In this document: positions 16,044 through 25,732 of the stretch, in pieces
How positions within the stretch are numbered: the first letter of the stretch is position 1
Layout: each line of letters begins with the position of its first letter
Origin: a virus
DNA length: 41,209 bases
Virus record (IMG/VR): IMGVR_UViG_3300009506_000082
Coordinates: 1 to 41,209 of that record
Direction: 5' to 3' (one strand)
Position numbers and translations under genes: made by a program
Notes under the pieces: generated by a model
The model's database searches: none
Seen by the model: only the letters and a program-made list of their open reading frames with translations
What the model was told of the DNA's origin: nothing

Positions 16044-19000
16044 AAAAATTACTTTATCTTTTATTTCTTCTCCCGATTTCATTATGGGGTGCTGACGGAA
16101 CAGTTTTGGTTATTGACAAATTGGCTCCCAAAAATGGTGCATTTATTGGGATTGTTGATTCCTCACAAACTGTCAATAATGTCACTAATTTTAACGGTAA
16201 TCTATCGGCAAGCGAAACAACGGTTCAGGAAGCATTAGATGTTTTGGATGATTTAGCCATTGGAAGCGGAGGATCATCTGTTTATCCCGCAACTTCAACT
16301 ATTATCGCAGATTATGGAATAAGCGCATCCACGATTCAGATCGATTCTCTTTCTGGTGTACTTAAAGCAACAGGTGGAGATGTTTCCGGATCGGCCACTA
16401 CTTCTGATTTGCCAGAGGGCACTAATCTTTATTTTACAACCGAAAGAGCTACGAGTTCTATTTCTGCTACTGCACCATTAACCTATGAGAGTGGCGTTAT
16501 TGGCGCAACCTCATATTTTCTTTTAACTTCTTCTACAACTCTCTTAACAATAAGTTCTGTTACGGCGACATATTTACAATTATCATCAGCGACAGAAACT
16601 TATCTTCAATTATCAAGTGCCATTGCAACTTATCAGCCCATTGGTTCATACATCGAATCGGAATCCGATCCCCTCTCAATTTTAAATCAAAATACACTTC
16701 AAGTTGGTTCCACTTTCTACGTTTCGAGTGGTACAGTTGATGGGAATTTAACAGTTGGAGGAAATTTGACTGTTAATTCTACCGGATATTTTAGGGGATT
16801 AAATATTAACGCAGTTGAAATATGGGTTTCATCTACTTCGACTATTCAAAAAACAATCAATTCAATCACGGACGCTTCTGCCTCAAAGCCATATTTAGTT
16901 CATGTCCCGCCTGGTGTTTATAATGAAGAAATAACGATGAAGGCATATGTTTCATTGAAGGGTTCTGGAATTGATTCAACCATTATTTCACAGGATGAGG
17001 ATGCGACAATTAATCTTGCTAACGAAACAACATTATCAGATATGAGTGTTATTGCAACAGGAGTCGATGGTTTTGCCTTAGATATGTTGACAGCAAATGC
17101 AACTTGTTATTTGCATAATCTGTATATCGATGGGTCTTATGATTGCCTACTTGTCGCTGAGGATAATATTAACATCTATGCCCATGATATAGAAATGCTT
17201 GTCCGCTATGATGGAGTCGTTACTATTTCTGGAGCGGGTTGCAATGTTTATCTGTTTAATTTTGTCGTAGATCTCGCAGTTGCAGATCAGGCCACATTCG
17301 GCACATTTCGTGTAACCGCAACGAATTCAATGTTTGTTTTTAACCCTGTTATAAGAGGAGCAATAACTTATGACGGAGACACATCGAGAATATTTCAATG
17401 TGATAATGCAACCTTAAATATTTATAATCCCAAGTGCGAATTGTCTATCAACTTAGATTCGGCAAATTTCGACGCAGTTAATTCTACTGATAGTGGAACT
17501 GTTAATATTTATTCTGGAAGCATTATTGTTACGAATGAAGGGAACGGAAATACTTACGACCTTAACAATTCAGCAACATTAAATGTGTATGGAACAAAAT
17601 TTTCAACAACTCATGGAACCATTACCGGATTTGGAGTCGATGATGGAACACTCACCAGTTTTGCTGGAAATTTTCTTACGACCGGTGCTGGAACATTCAA
17701 TTCTATTTTAACCGAATCAATAGATTCTGCGGGCGGAACCGTAAGTTTTTCTGGAAATGATATCAGCTTTGGCATTGATGGAGTTGCGATTAATTTTGGT
17801 AATGCGGATGATGCCAATATTACCTTCGATGGGAATTCCATGAATCTTATTGCCAACGCAGTAACCAATACAGATGATATGGAATTCACGGCAGAAGGAT
17901 TTACATTCAATGGGAGTTCTATAACTTTTCCTGGACTAATTTCTGGTTCCACTATCACATTCTCAAGCGGAACATTTAGCGGAGAATTAACAGCCGGAGG
18001 AATTAACCTTCATCCAGCCGGAACCATTATTGTAGCAGCATCAGATTCACGAGGTAAAACACAAGCTGATTATATCTGTACCGGAACATCAGATGAAACC
18101 ACAATCAATAATGCCTTAACGGAAGGAGCCGGAGGAAAGGTATTTTTACTAGAAGGAACCTATACGATTGATGGTTCTATACTTGTACCGAGCAGCACAA
18201 CGCTTGAAGGGGCAGGATATGGAACTTTTATCACAATAGAGGCTGGCACTGACGGCCTAGATATGATTTCAAATTCAGATACAACAAATGGAAACAGCAG
18301 AATTAGAATCGCAAATCTAAGAGTTGACGGGAATGCAACACAGGCGACCACTGCTGCTGCACAAAATGGCATTGTTTTTCAAAAAGTAACACATTCGATT
18401 ATTGACGGAGTTTGGGCGGAACATTTAGGGCGTTCAGATCTTGCATCATGTATTGGAATTAAATTGTGGGGAGTGGATGATTCTGTCATTACGAAAAACA
18501 TCATAACAGATACAGTCGATGGAATTAATACCATGACCGTAAGCGATGCGTGCTATCGATTAACCATTACAAACAACATTATCAGCACAACAACCAGGGA
18601 CTACGGGATCAATTTGTTTTATATTTATGATTCCATTGTAGCCAACAATATTGTTCGTGAAAGTGCAAAAGATGGAATATTCCTTAATACTGTTTGTCAA
18701 AGAAATATCGTCGCCAACAATAAGGTAGAGAATAGCAGTCGTCTCACTGACAATACCTATTCTGGAATCGCAGTAGATAATCAAGCAACCGTAGCTGATA
18801 ATATCATTATGGGAAATATCGTCAGAGATGCAACTTCTGGTAACAATCAGAAATATGGGATTGAGGTTCAATCTGGAGCTTTGCGAACTAGAATCTACCA
18901 CAATGATTTATATGGTTCTGGTCAAACAGACGATTATATTGATGCTGGGACAAATACAATTTATGTTGGAAATACAACCTCAGTTGTTCAGAGCGATTAC

Positions 19001-22000
19001 GTGATTGGGAACAACACGGTTTTGGGAACAGGTGTAGCTGGCGTTGATTACACATTCACATTCGACGGGGAATCCAATGATGGTATTATCACTTGGTTAG
19101 AAGATGAAGGATATTGGAATCTAGATCATGATATTCAATTTGGAGATGATTTAGGGATTCAGCTCGGAGCAACACCAGACTCTAAACTATCTTTTGACGG
19201 AACAAGAACAAATCTGGATACGACCATAAGTGGAACAAGGCACGCATTCCTAGTAAATGGGCAACAGATGAGTTCTGTATCTACCACTGGAATTGGTTGC
19301 CAAGCGGGGGCCAATGGAGTTGCGATGGAATTCCAGGCCGATTCATCTGGCGCAGCAGGAAATTCAGCGAGCATATTGATGTTAGCTAAATCAGCTTCTT
19401 TTTCAGCAGTAGCCAATATTGAGATGGGTCATGCTATTAATCATAGTTCTAGAGATACTTATCTAGCTCTTGGAACAAGAGAAAATGGTTCTGCTAGCGC
19501 AGTAGAACATTTTAGGGTTGGAGCCAATGGAGATTTCAAATGGACTCCTGCCGCCGATACTGACATTTCACAATATTTTACTGGAACAACCAATTCTGGA
19601 ACTTATTATTGGATGGAAGATGAAGATTATTTTAGATTTGATGATGATGTTTTAATTAATTCTACTGAAAATCTTTACCTCAGAGATACGGACATTTCTA
19701 TTAATTCAGCCGATGATGGGCATTTAGACGTGGCTGCGGATACAAGCGTTGATTTTAACTCTCCTATTTTTGATTTATCAAATCAGACCGTTGCAGTAAC
19801 ATTGAATGATTCTGTCGATGCCCTTAATTTTGATAGCAATACTCTTTCAATAGACGCATCAAATGGGAGAGTTGGAGTCGGAACAGCCTCTCCGTCTACC
19901 AGTTTTCATGTGGCTGGAACAACTTCTACTAATTATGCCCAAGTAGATACTGGATTGGATTTTGATTTAGTTAGTGCGCCATCAGCACTTACTGCGACAT
20001 TAATAGAAGATGCCGGAGGTAATGTCACAGCCGGAGATCACCGATACTTTGTATCTTACGTTACAGATTTAGGGGAAACAAGCCGAGGAAATCTTAGTAA
20101 TACGGTTACTGCTGATGCCGCACATACAAAAGTTAGCTTAACGAATATTCCGGTTAGTTCAGATTATAGAGTAACTTCAAGAAAAATTTATAGAACGATT
20201 GCTTCGAGTCCTCTTTATCATTTTAAACTTCTTGCGACCATCGCAGATAATGTTACAACCACATATGAAGATAATTCTGCCGACGGAGATTTGACGGGCG
20301 GAGCATCCTATCCTGGTTATTACTATCTGGCAAATTCAACAAACAAATTAGTGTTAGTGGATGGGCAGATTTCAATGGTAATAGATGATGAAAATACCGC
20401 ATTCGGCTATCAGGCGGGAGATGCTTTAGTGGCCCCTGGTTCTCAGAATACAGTCATTGGACTTTCCGCTGGAACCAATTTAACGGAAGGAACCTATAAT
20501 ACTCTTTTAGGACATTTGACTGGAAGGGACATGACAACCGCTACGGGAAATACTCTGCTTGGAGCAACGGCAGGATATAGAATCACAGGAAATCTAAATA
20601 CAATAATTGGAAAATTTGCGGCATACGGACAAACAACGGCAGTAGCCAATACTATGCTGGGGGCTCACTCAGGATATACTACTTCATCTGGTGGATATAA
20701 TACTTATATTGGTTATTATTCCGGTTATAGCGGGAACGGAAGTAGCAACGTATTTCTAGGCCGACAAGCGGGCTATTACGAGACCAGCTCAAATAAATTT
20801 TTTGTAGATAATCAACCGAGAACCAATGAAGCAACAGGAAGAACAGATGCCCTTCTTTATGGAGATTTTTCTACTACTGTTTCGGCTCAACAATTAACTG
20901 TTAATGCGGGGACATTTAGCCTCAACGCTGGAACTGATACCGATCTTGTTGTGAATTTTAAAGGAACGACAAATTCTGGCCTATTAACATGGATGGAAGA
21001 TGAGGACTATTTTAAGTTTAGTGATGATGTCCAATTTATTGATAATGAGGCCATAGAATTAGGGACAGCCTCAGATGCCACTGTCTTATTCGATGGTAAT
21101 TCTCTTAATATTGTTGCCAATGCTGTTACAGCAACAGACGATTTGGAGATGACTGCTGAGACAATCCAATTAAACGGGAAAGTGGACGGCCCAATCGCAG
21201 GATATAAATTCAAGCTCGGCGATTCCGGCTACGGCTCAGGTTATTTCTTTAACGATGCCGAAACAATCACTGTCGGATTAAATTCCGCTGGTTCTGCTAT
21301 TTATGCGACAAACGGAGATTTCTTAGGGGATATTGGGAGAACGACTTCTGCCGGATTATTTAAAGATAACGGGTCAGGAAACGAAGTCATCGTAGCTTCC
21401 ACAACTCACGCACTTATTGTGACCGGAAGCAGTTATTTTTCAAGCGATATGCAGTTTCCAGATGATGCAAGAATTCTTTTGGGATCAGCTTTAACTGGTG
21501 ATTGCTCATTCTATTATGATGCTGATGATTTATATATGGACATAAGTGGCGCTGTTGCAACATCTGGAACTCCAGATATTGTAATGAAATTAAATGATAA
21601 TGCAGGAGCATCTATCTTCCACATTTTTGATTCTGATGATGTTACTCAATTTAATGTTGATAGCGACGGAAATATAAATTCGAATGGATCAATTTCTATA
21701 TCGAGCGTAATAATCCAAAATTCAATAATGAAACAATATTCAGGATCAAAAGAATTAACAGATGAATCGGCTATTGGATTTGTTGATATTACTATTGGTT
21801 CTGGCGAATTTCTTGGCGGTACAATCTTATATTCTATTTATGTCACTGGATCTGGAGAACTACAATCCCATAGTGGAAGTTTGGAATTTAATGCAATAAA
21901 TAAGGCTGGAACAGTTACGAGCGATATCGAGGAAACCTATTCCCCCGCAGCGGAATCCGAGGTTGTTTCTGCCGGAACACTTACGGATGATTATACTATT

Positions 22001-22120
22001 ACAGACGGGGCCGGAAAAATAACGATAAATTGTAATGCAAATACAAGTTTAGGGAGCCCTACGATAACATTCTATTACACAATATTCTTACATAGTGGAA
22101 ATACGATAACCCCACTTTAA
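16040..22120 (+). CDS. Giant modular tail fibre with signal peptide (2026 aa)
   Basis: It begins with a signal peptide (MKKLLYLLFLLPISLWG). Regions: the fibre hallmark LPEGTNLYFTTERA near residues 122-135; a first right-handed beta-helix at about 263-553 (VPPGVYNEEITMKAYVSLKG); a second, pectate-lyase-like beta-helix at about 670-990 (LEGTYTIDGSILVPSSTTLE, then repeated NNI/ANNIV turns); duplicated modules around TWMEDEDYF; and YadA-head-like repeats at about 1450-1590 (NTxxGxxAG units). Beta-helices of this kind often bind or cut polysaccharide. It is probably the main receptor-binding fibre. No C-terminal autoproteolytic chaperone is recognised. It overlaps the previous gene by 4 nt. Confidence 0.85.
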   Translation: MKKLLYLLFLLPISLWGADGTVLVIDKLAPKNGAFIGIVDSSQTVNNVTNFNGNLSASETTVQEALDVLDDLAIGSGGSSVYPATSTIIADYGISASTIQIDSLSGVLKATGGDVSGSATTSDLPEGTNLYFTTERATSSISATAPLTYESGVIGATSYFLLTSSTTLLTISSVTATYLQLSSATETYLQLSSAIATYQPIGSYIESESDPLSILNQNTLQVGSTFYVSSGTVDGNLTVGGNLTVNSTGYFRGLNINAVEIWVSSTSTIQKTINSITDASASKPYLVHVPPGVYNEEITMKAYVSLKGSGIDSTIISQDEDATINLANETTLSDMSVIATGVDGFALDMLTANATCYLHNLYIDGSYDCLLVAEDNINIYAHDIEMLVRYDGVVTISGAGCNVYLFNFVVDLAVADQATFGTFRVTATNSMFVFNPVIRGAITYDGDTSRIFQCDNATLNIYNPKCELSINLDSANFDAVNSTDSGTVNIYSGSIIVTNEGNGNTYDLNNSATLNVYGTKFSTTHGTITGFGVDDGTLTSFAGNFLTTGAGTFNSILTESIDSAGGTVSFSGNDISFGIDGVAINFGNADDANITFDGNSMNLIANAVTNTDDMEFTAEGFTFNGSSITFPGLISGSTITFSSGTFSGELTAGGINLHPAGTIIVAASDSRGKTQADYICTGTSDETTINNALTEGAGGKVFLLEGTYTIDGSILVPSSTTLEGAGYGTFITIEAGTDGLDMISNSDTTNGNSRIRIANLRVDGNATQATTAAAQNGIVFQKVTHSIIDGVWAEHLGRSDLASCIGIKLWGVDDSVITKNIITDTVDGINTMTVSDACYRLTITNNIISTTTRDYGINLFYIYDSIVANNIVRESAKDGIFLNTVCQRNIVANNKVENSSRLTDNTYSGIAVDNQATVADNIIMGNIVRDATSGNNQKYGIEVQSGALRTRIYHNDLYGSGQTDDYIDAGTNTIYVGNTTSVVQSDYVIGNNTVLGTGVAGVDYTFTFDGESNDGIITWLEDEGYWNLDHDIQFGDDLGIQLGATPDSKLSFDGTRTNLDTTISGTRHAFLVNGQQMSSVSTTGIGCQAGANGVAMEFQADSSGAAGNSASILMLAKSASFSAVANIEMGHAINHSSRDTYLALGTRENGSASAVEHFRVGANGDFKWTPAADTDISQYFTGTTNSGTYYWMEDEDYFRFDDDVLINSTENLYLRDTDISINSADDGHLDVAADTSVDFNSPIFDLSNQTVAVTLNDSVDALNFDSNTLSIDASNGRVGVGTASPSTSFHVAGTTSTNYAQVDTGLDFDLVSAPSALTATLIEDAGGNVTAGDHRYFVSYVTDLGETSRGNLSNTVTADAAHTKVSLTNIPVSSDYRVTSRKIYRTIASSPLYHFKLLATIADNVTTTYEDNSADGDLTGGASYPGYYYLANSTNKLVLVDGQISMVIDDENTAFGYQAGDALVAPGSQNTVIGLSAGTNLTEGTYNTLLGHLTGRDMTTATGNTLLGATAGYRITGNLNTIIGKFAAYGQTTAVANTMLGAHSGYTTSSGGYNTYIGYYSGYSGNGSSNVFLGRQAGYYETSSNKFFVDNQPRTNEATGRTDALLYGDFSTTVSAQQLTVNAGTFSLNAGTDTDLVVNFKGTTNSGLLTWMEDEDYFKFSDDVQFIDNEAIELGTASDATVLFDGNSLNIVANAVTATDDLEMTAETIQLNGKVDGPIAGYKFKLGDSGYGSGYFFNDAETITVGLNSAGSAIYATNGDFLGDIGRTTSAGLFKDNGSGNEVIVASTTHALIVTGSSYFSSDMQFPDDARILLGSALTGDCSFYYDADDLYMDISGAVATSGTPDIVMKLNDNAGASIFHIFDSDDVTQFNVDSDGNINSNGSISISSVIIQNSIMKQYSGSKELTDESAIGFVDITIGSGEFLGGTILYSIYVTGSGELQSHSGSLEFNAINKAGTVTSDIEETYSPAAESEVVSAGTLTDDYTITDGAGKITINCNANTSLGSPTITFYYTIFLHSGNTITPL

Positions 22121-22135
22121 AAAAGGAGAATTAAA

Positions 22136-22435
22136 ATGAAAAGAATTATCACACTATCCGTAATCTTATCTTTGATTAGCGGATTTTCGTTGGCCGCAGA
22201 TCAGGTATTAACTGTCACTATTCCAGATGCGAAGGTTGCATACGCACTGGAAGGATTTCTTAAGATTCATCCAAATGATGAAGTCGATGGGGAGGGTAGT
22301 CCAATATATACAAACAGAGAATGGATTGAGGAATGTATCAGGAGATTTATTGTTAGGGAAGTAAATCGTGGGCAGAATATGATTTATCAAGAAAGCAAAC
22401 CTGTTCCAGATGACGCTACCGCAACGAGACAATAA
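22136..22435 (+). CDS. Small exported protein, IPD-type (99 aa)
   Basis: A signal peptide (MKRIITLSVILSLISGFSLA, cut before ADQ) precedes a domain starting VLTVTIPDAKVAYALEGFLK and ending with the helix EWIEECIRRFIVREVNRGQN. Short proteins with this IPD-strand plus basic helix are common near phage tail and lysis genes, normally without a signal peptide. A second copy of the same design lies at 35934. Strong AAGGAG site. Role unknown. Confidence 0.65.
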   Translation: MKRIITLSVILSLISGFSLAADQVLTVTIPDAKVAYALEGFLKIHPNDEVDGEGSPIYTNREWIEECIRRFIVREVNRGQNMIYQESKPVPDDATATRQ

Positions 22436-22453
22436 AAATAAAAGGGGGATAGT

Positions 22454-22684
22454 ATGAAGAAACTAGTAGTTGTTATCTTAACATTAATGTTAATTACACC
22501 GCTTTTTGCTGATAACTCAAAGCGGATTGAGGAGCTGACAAAAGAGGGAAAAGAATTGATCCAAAGGAAGCAGCAGTTAAACGATGCGCTTCAAAAGATT
22601 GATATTAGATTGATCCAGATCCAAGCAATAATTGATGAATTGAATAAACAAGATGAAGAAGTAAGAAAGGATAAAGACAGATGA
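22454..22684 (+). CDS. Exported coiled-coil protein (76 aa)
   Basis: A signal peptide (MKKLVVVILTLMLITPLFA, cut before DNS) precedes about 55 residues of continuous amphipathic helix (SKRIEELTKEGKELIQRKQQ). It overlaps the M23 peptidase start by 4 nt, and so heads the lysis cassette. A periplasmic coiled coil next to an endolysin resembles a spanin component, but there is no lipobox Cys and no clear partner. The fold is visible; the function is inferred. Confidence 0.6.
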   Translation: MKKLVVVILTLMLITPLFADNSKRIEELTKEGKELIQRKQQLNDALQKIDIRLIQIQAIIDELNKQDEEVRKDKDR

Positions 22685-23193
22685 AAATAAGGGTCGCATA
22701 TCCGTTTGCCCATAAATTTAGGATATCGAGTCCTTTTGGAGAAAGAATAGATCCGAAGTCAGGCAAGAAAAAGATGCACAACGGGATTGATTTCTCGGTT
22801 CCAGTAGGGACGCCGATTCGAGCTGTTCTTGATGGAAGCGTTATGATTTCTGGATGGGAAAATCGTGATAATCATGAGCAGGGATATGGACAGAGAATAT
22901 GGCAGGAATGTTCTATCGGTAAATATAAGTTGCTCGTTGTATATGCCCATTTAAGTGAAATACATAAGCATGATGGAGAGTGGTGTCCAGAGACTTCTAT
23001 TATTGGATTAACTGGAAACACTGGAAAATCTACCGGCCCCCATCTTCATCTTGGTGCCAGGATAAAAGATACAAATGAATTTGTTGACCTTGAATTTGAA
23101 GATGATCAGGAAACTCCTTATCATGATTTTAAAGAAGTTAAATATAAACCTGATTCCTATATAAAAGGTGATAAAAATGAACAGACGATTTGA
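22681..23193 (+). CDS. M23-family peptidase (endolysin-like)
   Basis: A zinc metallopeptidase of the lysostaphin/LytM type, which cuts peptide cross-bridges in peptidoglycan. Motifs: H33-x3-D37 (HNGID), the YAH of the active site near residue 89, and H121-L-H123 (GPHLHLG). The preceding GLTGNTGKSTG loop is also typical. There is no signal peptide, so it needs a holin to reach the wall; a holin-like gene follows directly. ATGA overlap with the upstream gene. It could instead be virion-associated, but the neighbours favour lysis. Confidence 0.9.
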   Translation: MKIRVAYPFAHKFRISSPFGERIDPKSGKKKMHNGIDFSVPVGTPIRAVLDGSVMISGWENRDNHEQGYGQRIWQECSIGKYKLLVVYAHLSEIHKHDGEWCPETSIIGLTGNTGKSTGPHLHLGARIKDTNEFVDLEFEDDQETPYHDFKEVKYKPDSYIKGDKNEQTI

Positions 23194-23443
23194 TGACAAT
23201 GGATATTGGAGATTACTTAAACTATGGCCTGTTATTATCAGTTTACTATTAGTAGCAACCGCCTTTGCTGTGGTTCAGGTTAAAGTTGACTTAAATTCAA
23301 AGGGTCTTGATGAAAATAAAATTGAACATGATGAATTTAGGACGAGAATAACCAGGCTTGAAAATATGCCTGAGATGATTACTGAGATGAGGAACGATAT
23401 TAAAACTTTAATAAAAAGCAGGAGATATAATAGGCCGGATTAG
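23177..23443 (+). CDS. Holin-like membrane protein with coiled coil (88 aa)
   Basis: One transmembrane helix (residues about 12-30, WPVIISLLLVATAFAVVQV) is followed by a charged amphipathic helix. This layout is shared by some small holins and by Rz-type spanins. I start at the ATG behind AAAAGGTG; an in-frame GTG lies nine bases upstream. It overlaps the M23 gene by 17 nt, supporting a joint role in lysis. Which of the two roles it has cannot be decided. Confidence 0.6.
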   Translation: MNRRFDDNGYWRLLKLWPVIISLLLVATAFAVVQVKVDLNSKGLDENKIEHDEFRTRITRLENMPEMITEMRNDIKTLIKSRRYNRPD

Positions 23444-23451
23444 GCGGTGAT

Positions 23452-24426
23452 ATTACGAAACCAAAACCTCTATTAATAGCAGGTTGTTTTCATTTTGGTC
23501 ATAAGGCTGCTGATTTAGAAATGGCGAAAGCCTATATAGATTTTATTAGAAAGAATGATGGGTTCTGCATATTACTGGCAGACAACCACGAATGTGCGGT
23601 TCCAAGAAAGGCATGGATGATGTTCGAGCAAAATATGACACCACAGGAGCAGTTGGATTATTCGGTAAAAATGTTTGAGCCGATAAAAAGGAATATAGTC
23701 GGTGCTGTTACTGGCAATCACGCATGGCGAGCCTATCATGATGCGGGTATTGAAATGGATAAAGAGATGATGTCGAGGTTAGGGATACTTCATCATTATT
23801 ACGGGTTTCAAGGATTTGTAGAAATACCATACGGAAACCAAACATACCGAGTTGTATTTTGCCATGGAAACAATGCGGGTAAAAATGTATTTGCGAATTG
23901 CGAGAAAATGAATGCAGCCTACCCAAATGGAGATATTTATGCTTCCAGCCATACGCATATCTTGGCAGCTACGACAAAGCAAACCTGGCAATATAAACAA
24001 GGGAAACTCCAATTAAAACAATATTATTATGTTTCTACTGGTTCCCTGTTGAATTATCCGCTTTATGCAGGACAGGCATTGTATCAACCGCAAGTAAAAG
24101 GGTTCGCTATTGCATGGATATATCCAGATAGATATTTTGTCGATATTGATGTGAGCGGTCAGATAAAAGGATACGAAAAAGGGAATTCGGCGGATTTCAG
24201 GAATACGGAAATTCATAAAGAACCTCTTGTTTGTAAGAAATGCGGGGGAACAGATTTTGTGAAGAACGGACAAACTGTTGTGCGTGGAATGATAAAGCAA
24301 AGACAATATTGTAGGGGATGCAATATAGAAAGACATAAGAAGAATTATGAATCCGAAATAAAATCACGCTCAAATTTCTTGAAAAACACAAATGAAATTA
24401 TAGGAGATAATAATGAGAATTGTTAA
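23452..24426 (+). CDS. Divergent metallophosphoesterase with C-terminal zinc ribbon, likely ATT start
   Basis: The first ATG (23521) would remove motif I. The frame is open from 23434 with no ATG, GTG or TTG, but AGGCGG lies four bases before ATT at 23452, giving MTKPKPLLIAGCFHFGH. Counting from there: motif I has Cys12 in place of Asp (C-x-H14), motif II is A-D44, motif III is GNH90-A in place of GNHD/E, and H138 and H167-T-H169 follow. A zinc ribbon (CKKCG ... CRGCN, about 260-292) like those of IS1 InsA-type proteins ends the protein. Two altered ligands may mean changed metal use or lost activity. An alternative is a frameshift joining it to the upstream gene. Confidence 0.7.
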   Translation: MTKPKPLLIAGCFHFGHKAADLEMAKAYIDFIRKNDGFCILLADNHECAVPRKAWMMFEQNMTPQEQLDYSVKMFEPIKRNIVGAVTGNHAWRAYHDAGIEMDKEMMSRLGILHHYYGFQGFVEIPYGNQTYRVVFCHGNNAGKNVFANCEKMNAAYPNGDIYASSHTHILAATTKQTWQYKQGKLQLKQYYYVSTGSLLNYPLYAGQALYQPQVKGFAIAWIYPDRYFVDIDVSGQIKGYEKGNSADFRNTEIHKEPLVCKKCGGTDFVKNGQTVVRGMIKQRQYCRGCNIERHKKNYESEIKSRSNFLKNTNEIIGDNNENC

Positions 24427-24997
24427 TCAGGGAATGTTTATTGCAAATTTAAAGTCTGGGGATATAGGAATAATTGACGCAAGGAATCCTTTTGCATGGT
24501 TGCAGGATTTATATCGGAAGAAATTCCATGAGGGAGAATATTCCGCATCCCATGGGTTCTGTGTGGCAGATCCGCCAGCTATTGTTGAATCTAACGGCTG
24601 GAAGCCATCATACGCAAAGATAACCAAATTTATAGGCAATACGACTAAATGCTGGGTTTTCAGGAATACCGCAATGAATAGTCAAAAATGGAACAATATG
24701 AGGTCTTATGCTGACGGAGCAATAGAGATGGGCGGTCATTACGGTATCGGTAATATCATCCAATTCGGACTTCAATTCCTTGGGATTAGAAAAAAGATAA
24801 CAGACGCAAGCGGTCAGTTCTGTACGGAATTTACAAGTAATTTGATTGAAGAAGCGGGATTGCCATATAATGTAGGCAAACCATTTTATGCCGTAACTCC
24901 ATCTTGGCAGTTGAATTACATGATGGGAGAGCAAGCTAAAAAAGATGGATGGTTTCTAGTTTGCGAGTATAATGGAAAAGAATATTTAATTAAGTAG
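24413..24997 (+). CDS. Permuted papain-fold (NlpC/P60-YiiX-like) amidase
   Basis: Residues about 15-60 contain SGDIGIID, then H47 (ASHGFC) and a nearby Glu59; the Cys137 motif (QFCTEFTSNLIEEAG) comes later. His before Cys is the permuted order of the YiiX/DUF830 branch of NlpC/P60 enzymes, which cleave amide bonds in peptidoglycan or lipids. No signal peptide. It overlaps the metallophosphoesterase gene by 14 nt and has AGGAG before its ATG. Together with M23 it gives the phage two candidate wall enzymes. Confidence 0.7.
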   Translation: MRIVNQGMFIANLKSGDIGIIDARNPFAWLQDLYRKKFHEGEYSASHGFCVADPPAIVESNGWKPSYAKITKFIGNTTKCWVFRNTAMNSQKWNNMRSYADGAIEMGGHYGIGNIIQFGLQFLGIRKKITDASGQFCTEFTSNLIEEAGLPYNVGKPFYAVTPSWQLNYMMGEQAKKDGWFLVCEYNGKEYLIK

Positions 24998-25006
24998 GAG
25001 AATAAA

Positions 25007-25732
25007 ATGAGAAAACTTTTTTTATCGTTAGTATTTTCATTAACATTATTTACCGGATTTGCTAAAGCCGATACTTATGGAATCGTATTTAGCGAAGCGA
25101 GGGATTTAATCCGGTTCTATATTAAGGATGTGAATACCAGTAGGCAAAATTATACTGATGCGCAAATAAACGCAATAATGAATCAGGTTAATCGTGATGT
25201 ATGCACCTTGTCTGAACTTATAGTTAAGTCATATAGTTTTGAGCTTGAAATAAATACAACCGGATATGCACTTCCTGATGATACCTATAAAATTTTAAGG
25301 GTTACATTAAATGATAAAGAATTAGAAGAAAAGACACTGGCCGGACTTGATGGCGAATTTAGCGGGTCTGATTGGCAAACTGCGACTGGGACACCGCAGG
25401 ATTATTATCAAGATCCGGCAAATCAAACCTATATTTATTTCTACCCATTTCCAGCAAGTTCCTCATCTACCGGAACAGTTGACATGAATTATATTGCTGT
25501 TCCAAATACAATGTCGAATGATACGGACGGATTCTTTAATGATGGATATCGTTTTCGTGGATATACGGATTTGATTGTTTGGGGTTCTGTTGCCCAGATT
25601 TATATTCTTGAAGGACGTGCAGATAAGGCACAGGTTTATATAGATTTATATAATACAAGGCTCGCTTCCCTAGTGAGCCAAAAGGGTGAGATTCCAAATT
25701 ATTTCCCTGGCTTTAGCGGTACGCACAAATGA
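25007..25732 (+). CDS. Head-tail adaptor-like protein with signal peptide
   Basis: The mature part fits the small adaptor that binds below the portal in short-tailed phages: a helical start (FSEARDLIRFYIKDVNTSRQ), TDAQINAIMNQVNRDVC, a beta insertion (YALPDDTYKILRVTLN, YIYFYPFPA) and a C-terminal helical end (VYIDLYNTRLASLVSQ). It is preceded by a clear signal peptide (MRKLFLSLVFSLTLFTGFAK, cut after AKA), which is unexpected for a protein that docks on the portal inside the cell. It overlaps the nozzle gene by 4 nt (ATGA), as expected for adaptor-nozzle pairs. Confidence 0.7.
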   Translation: MRKLFLSLVFSLTLFTGFAKADTYGIVFSEARDLIRFYIKDVNTSRQNYTDAQINAIMNQVNRDVCTLSELIVKSYSFELEINTTGYALPDDTYKILRVTLNDKELEEKTLAGLDGEFSGSDWQTATGTPQDYYQDPANQTYIYFYPFPASSSSTGTVDMNYIAVPNTMSNDTDGFFNDGYRFRGYTDLIVWGSVAQIYILEGRADKAQVYIDLYNTRLASLVSQKGEIPNYFPGFSGTHK

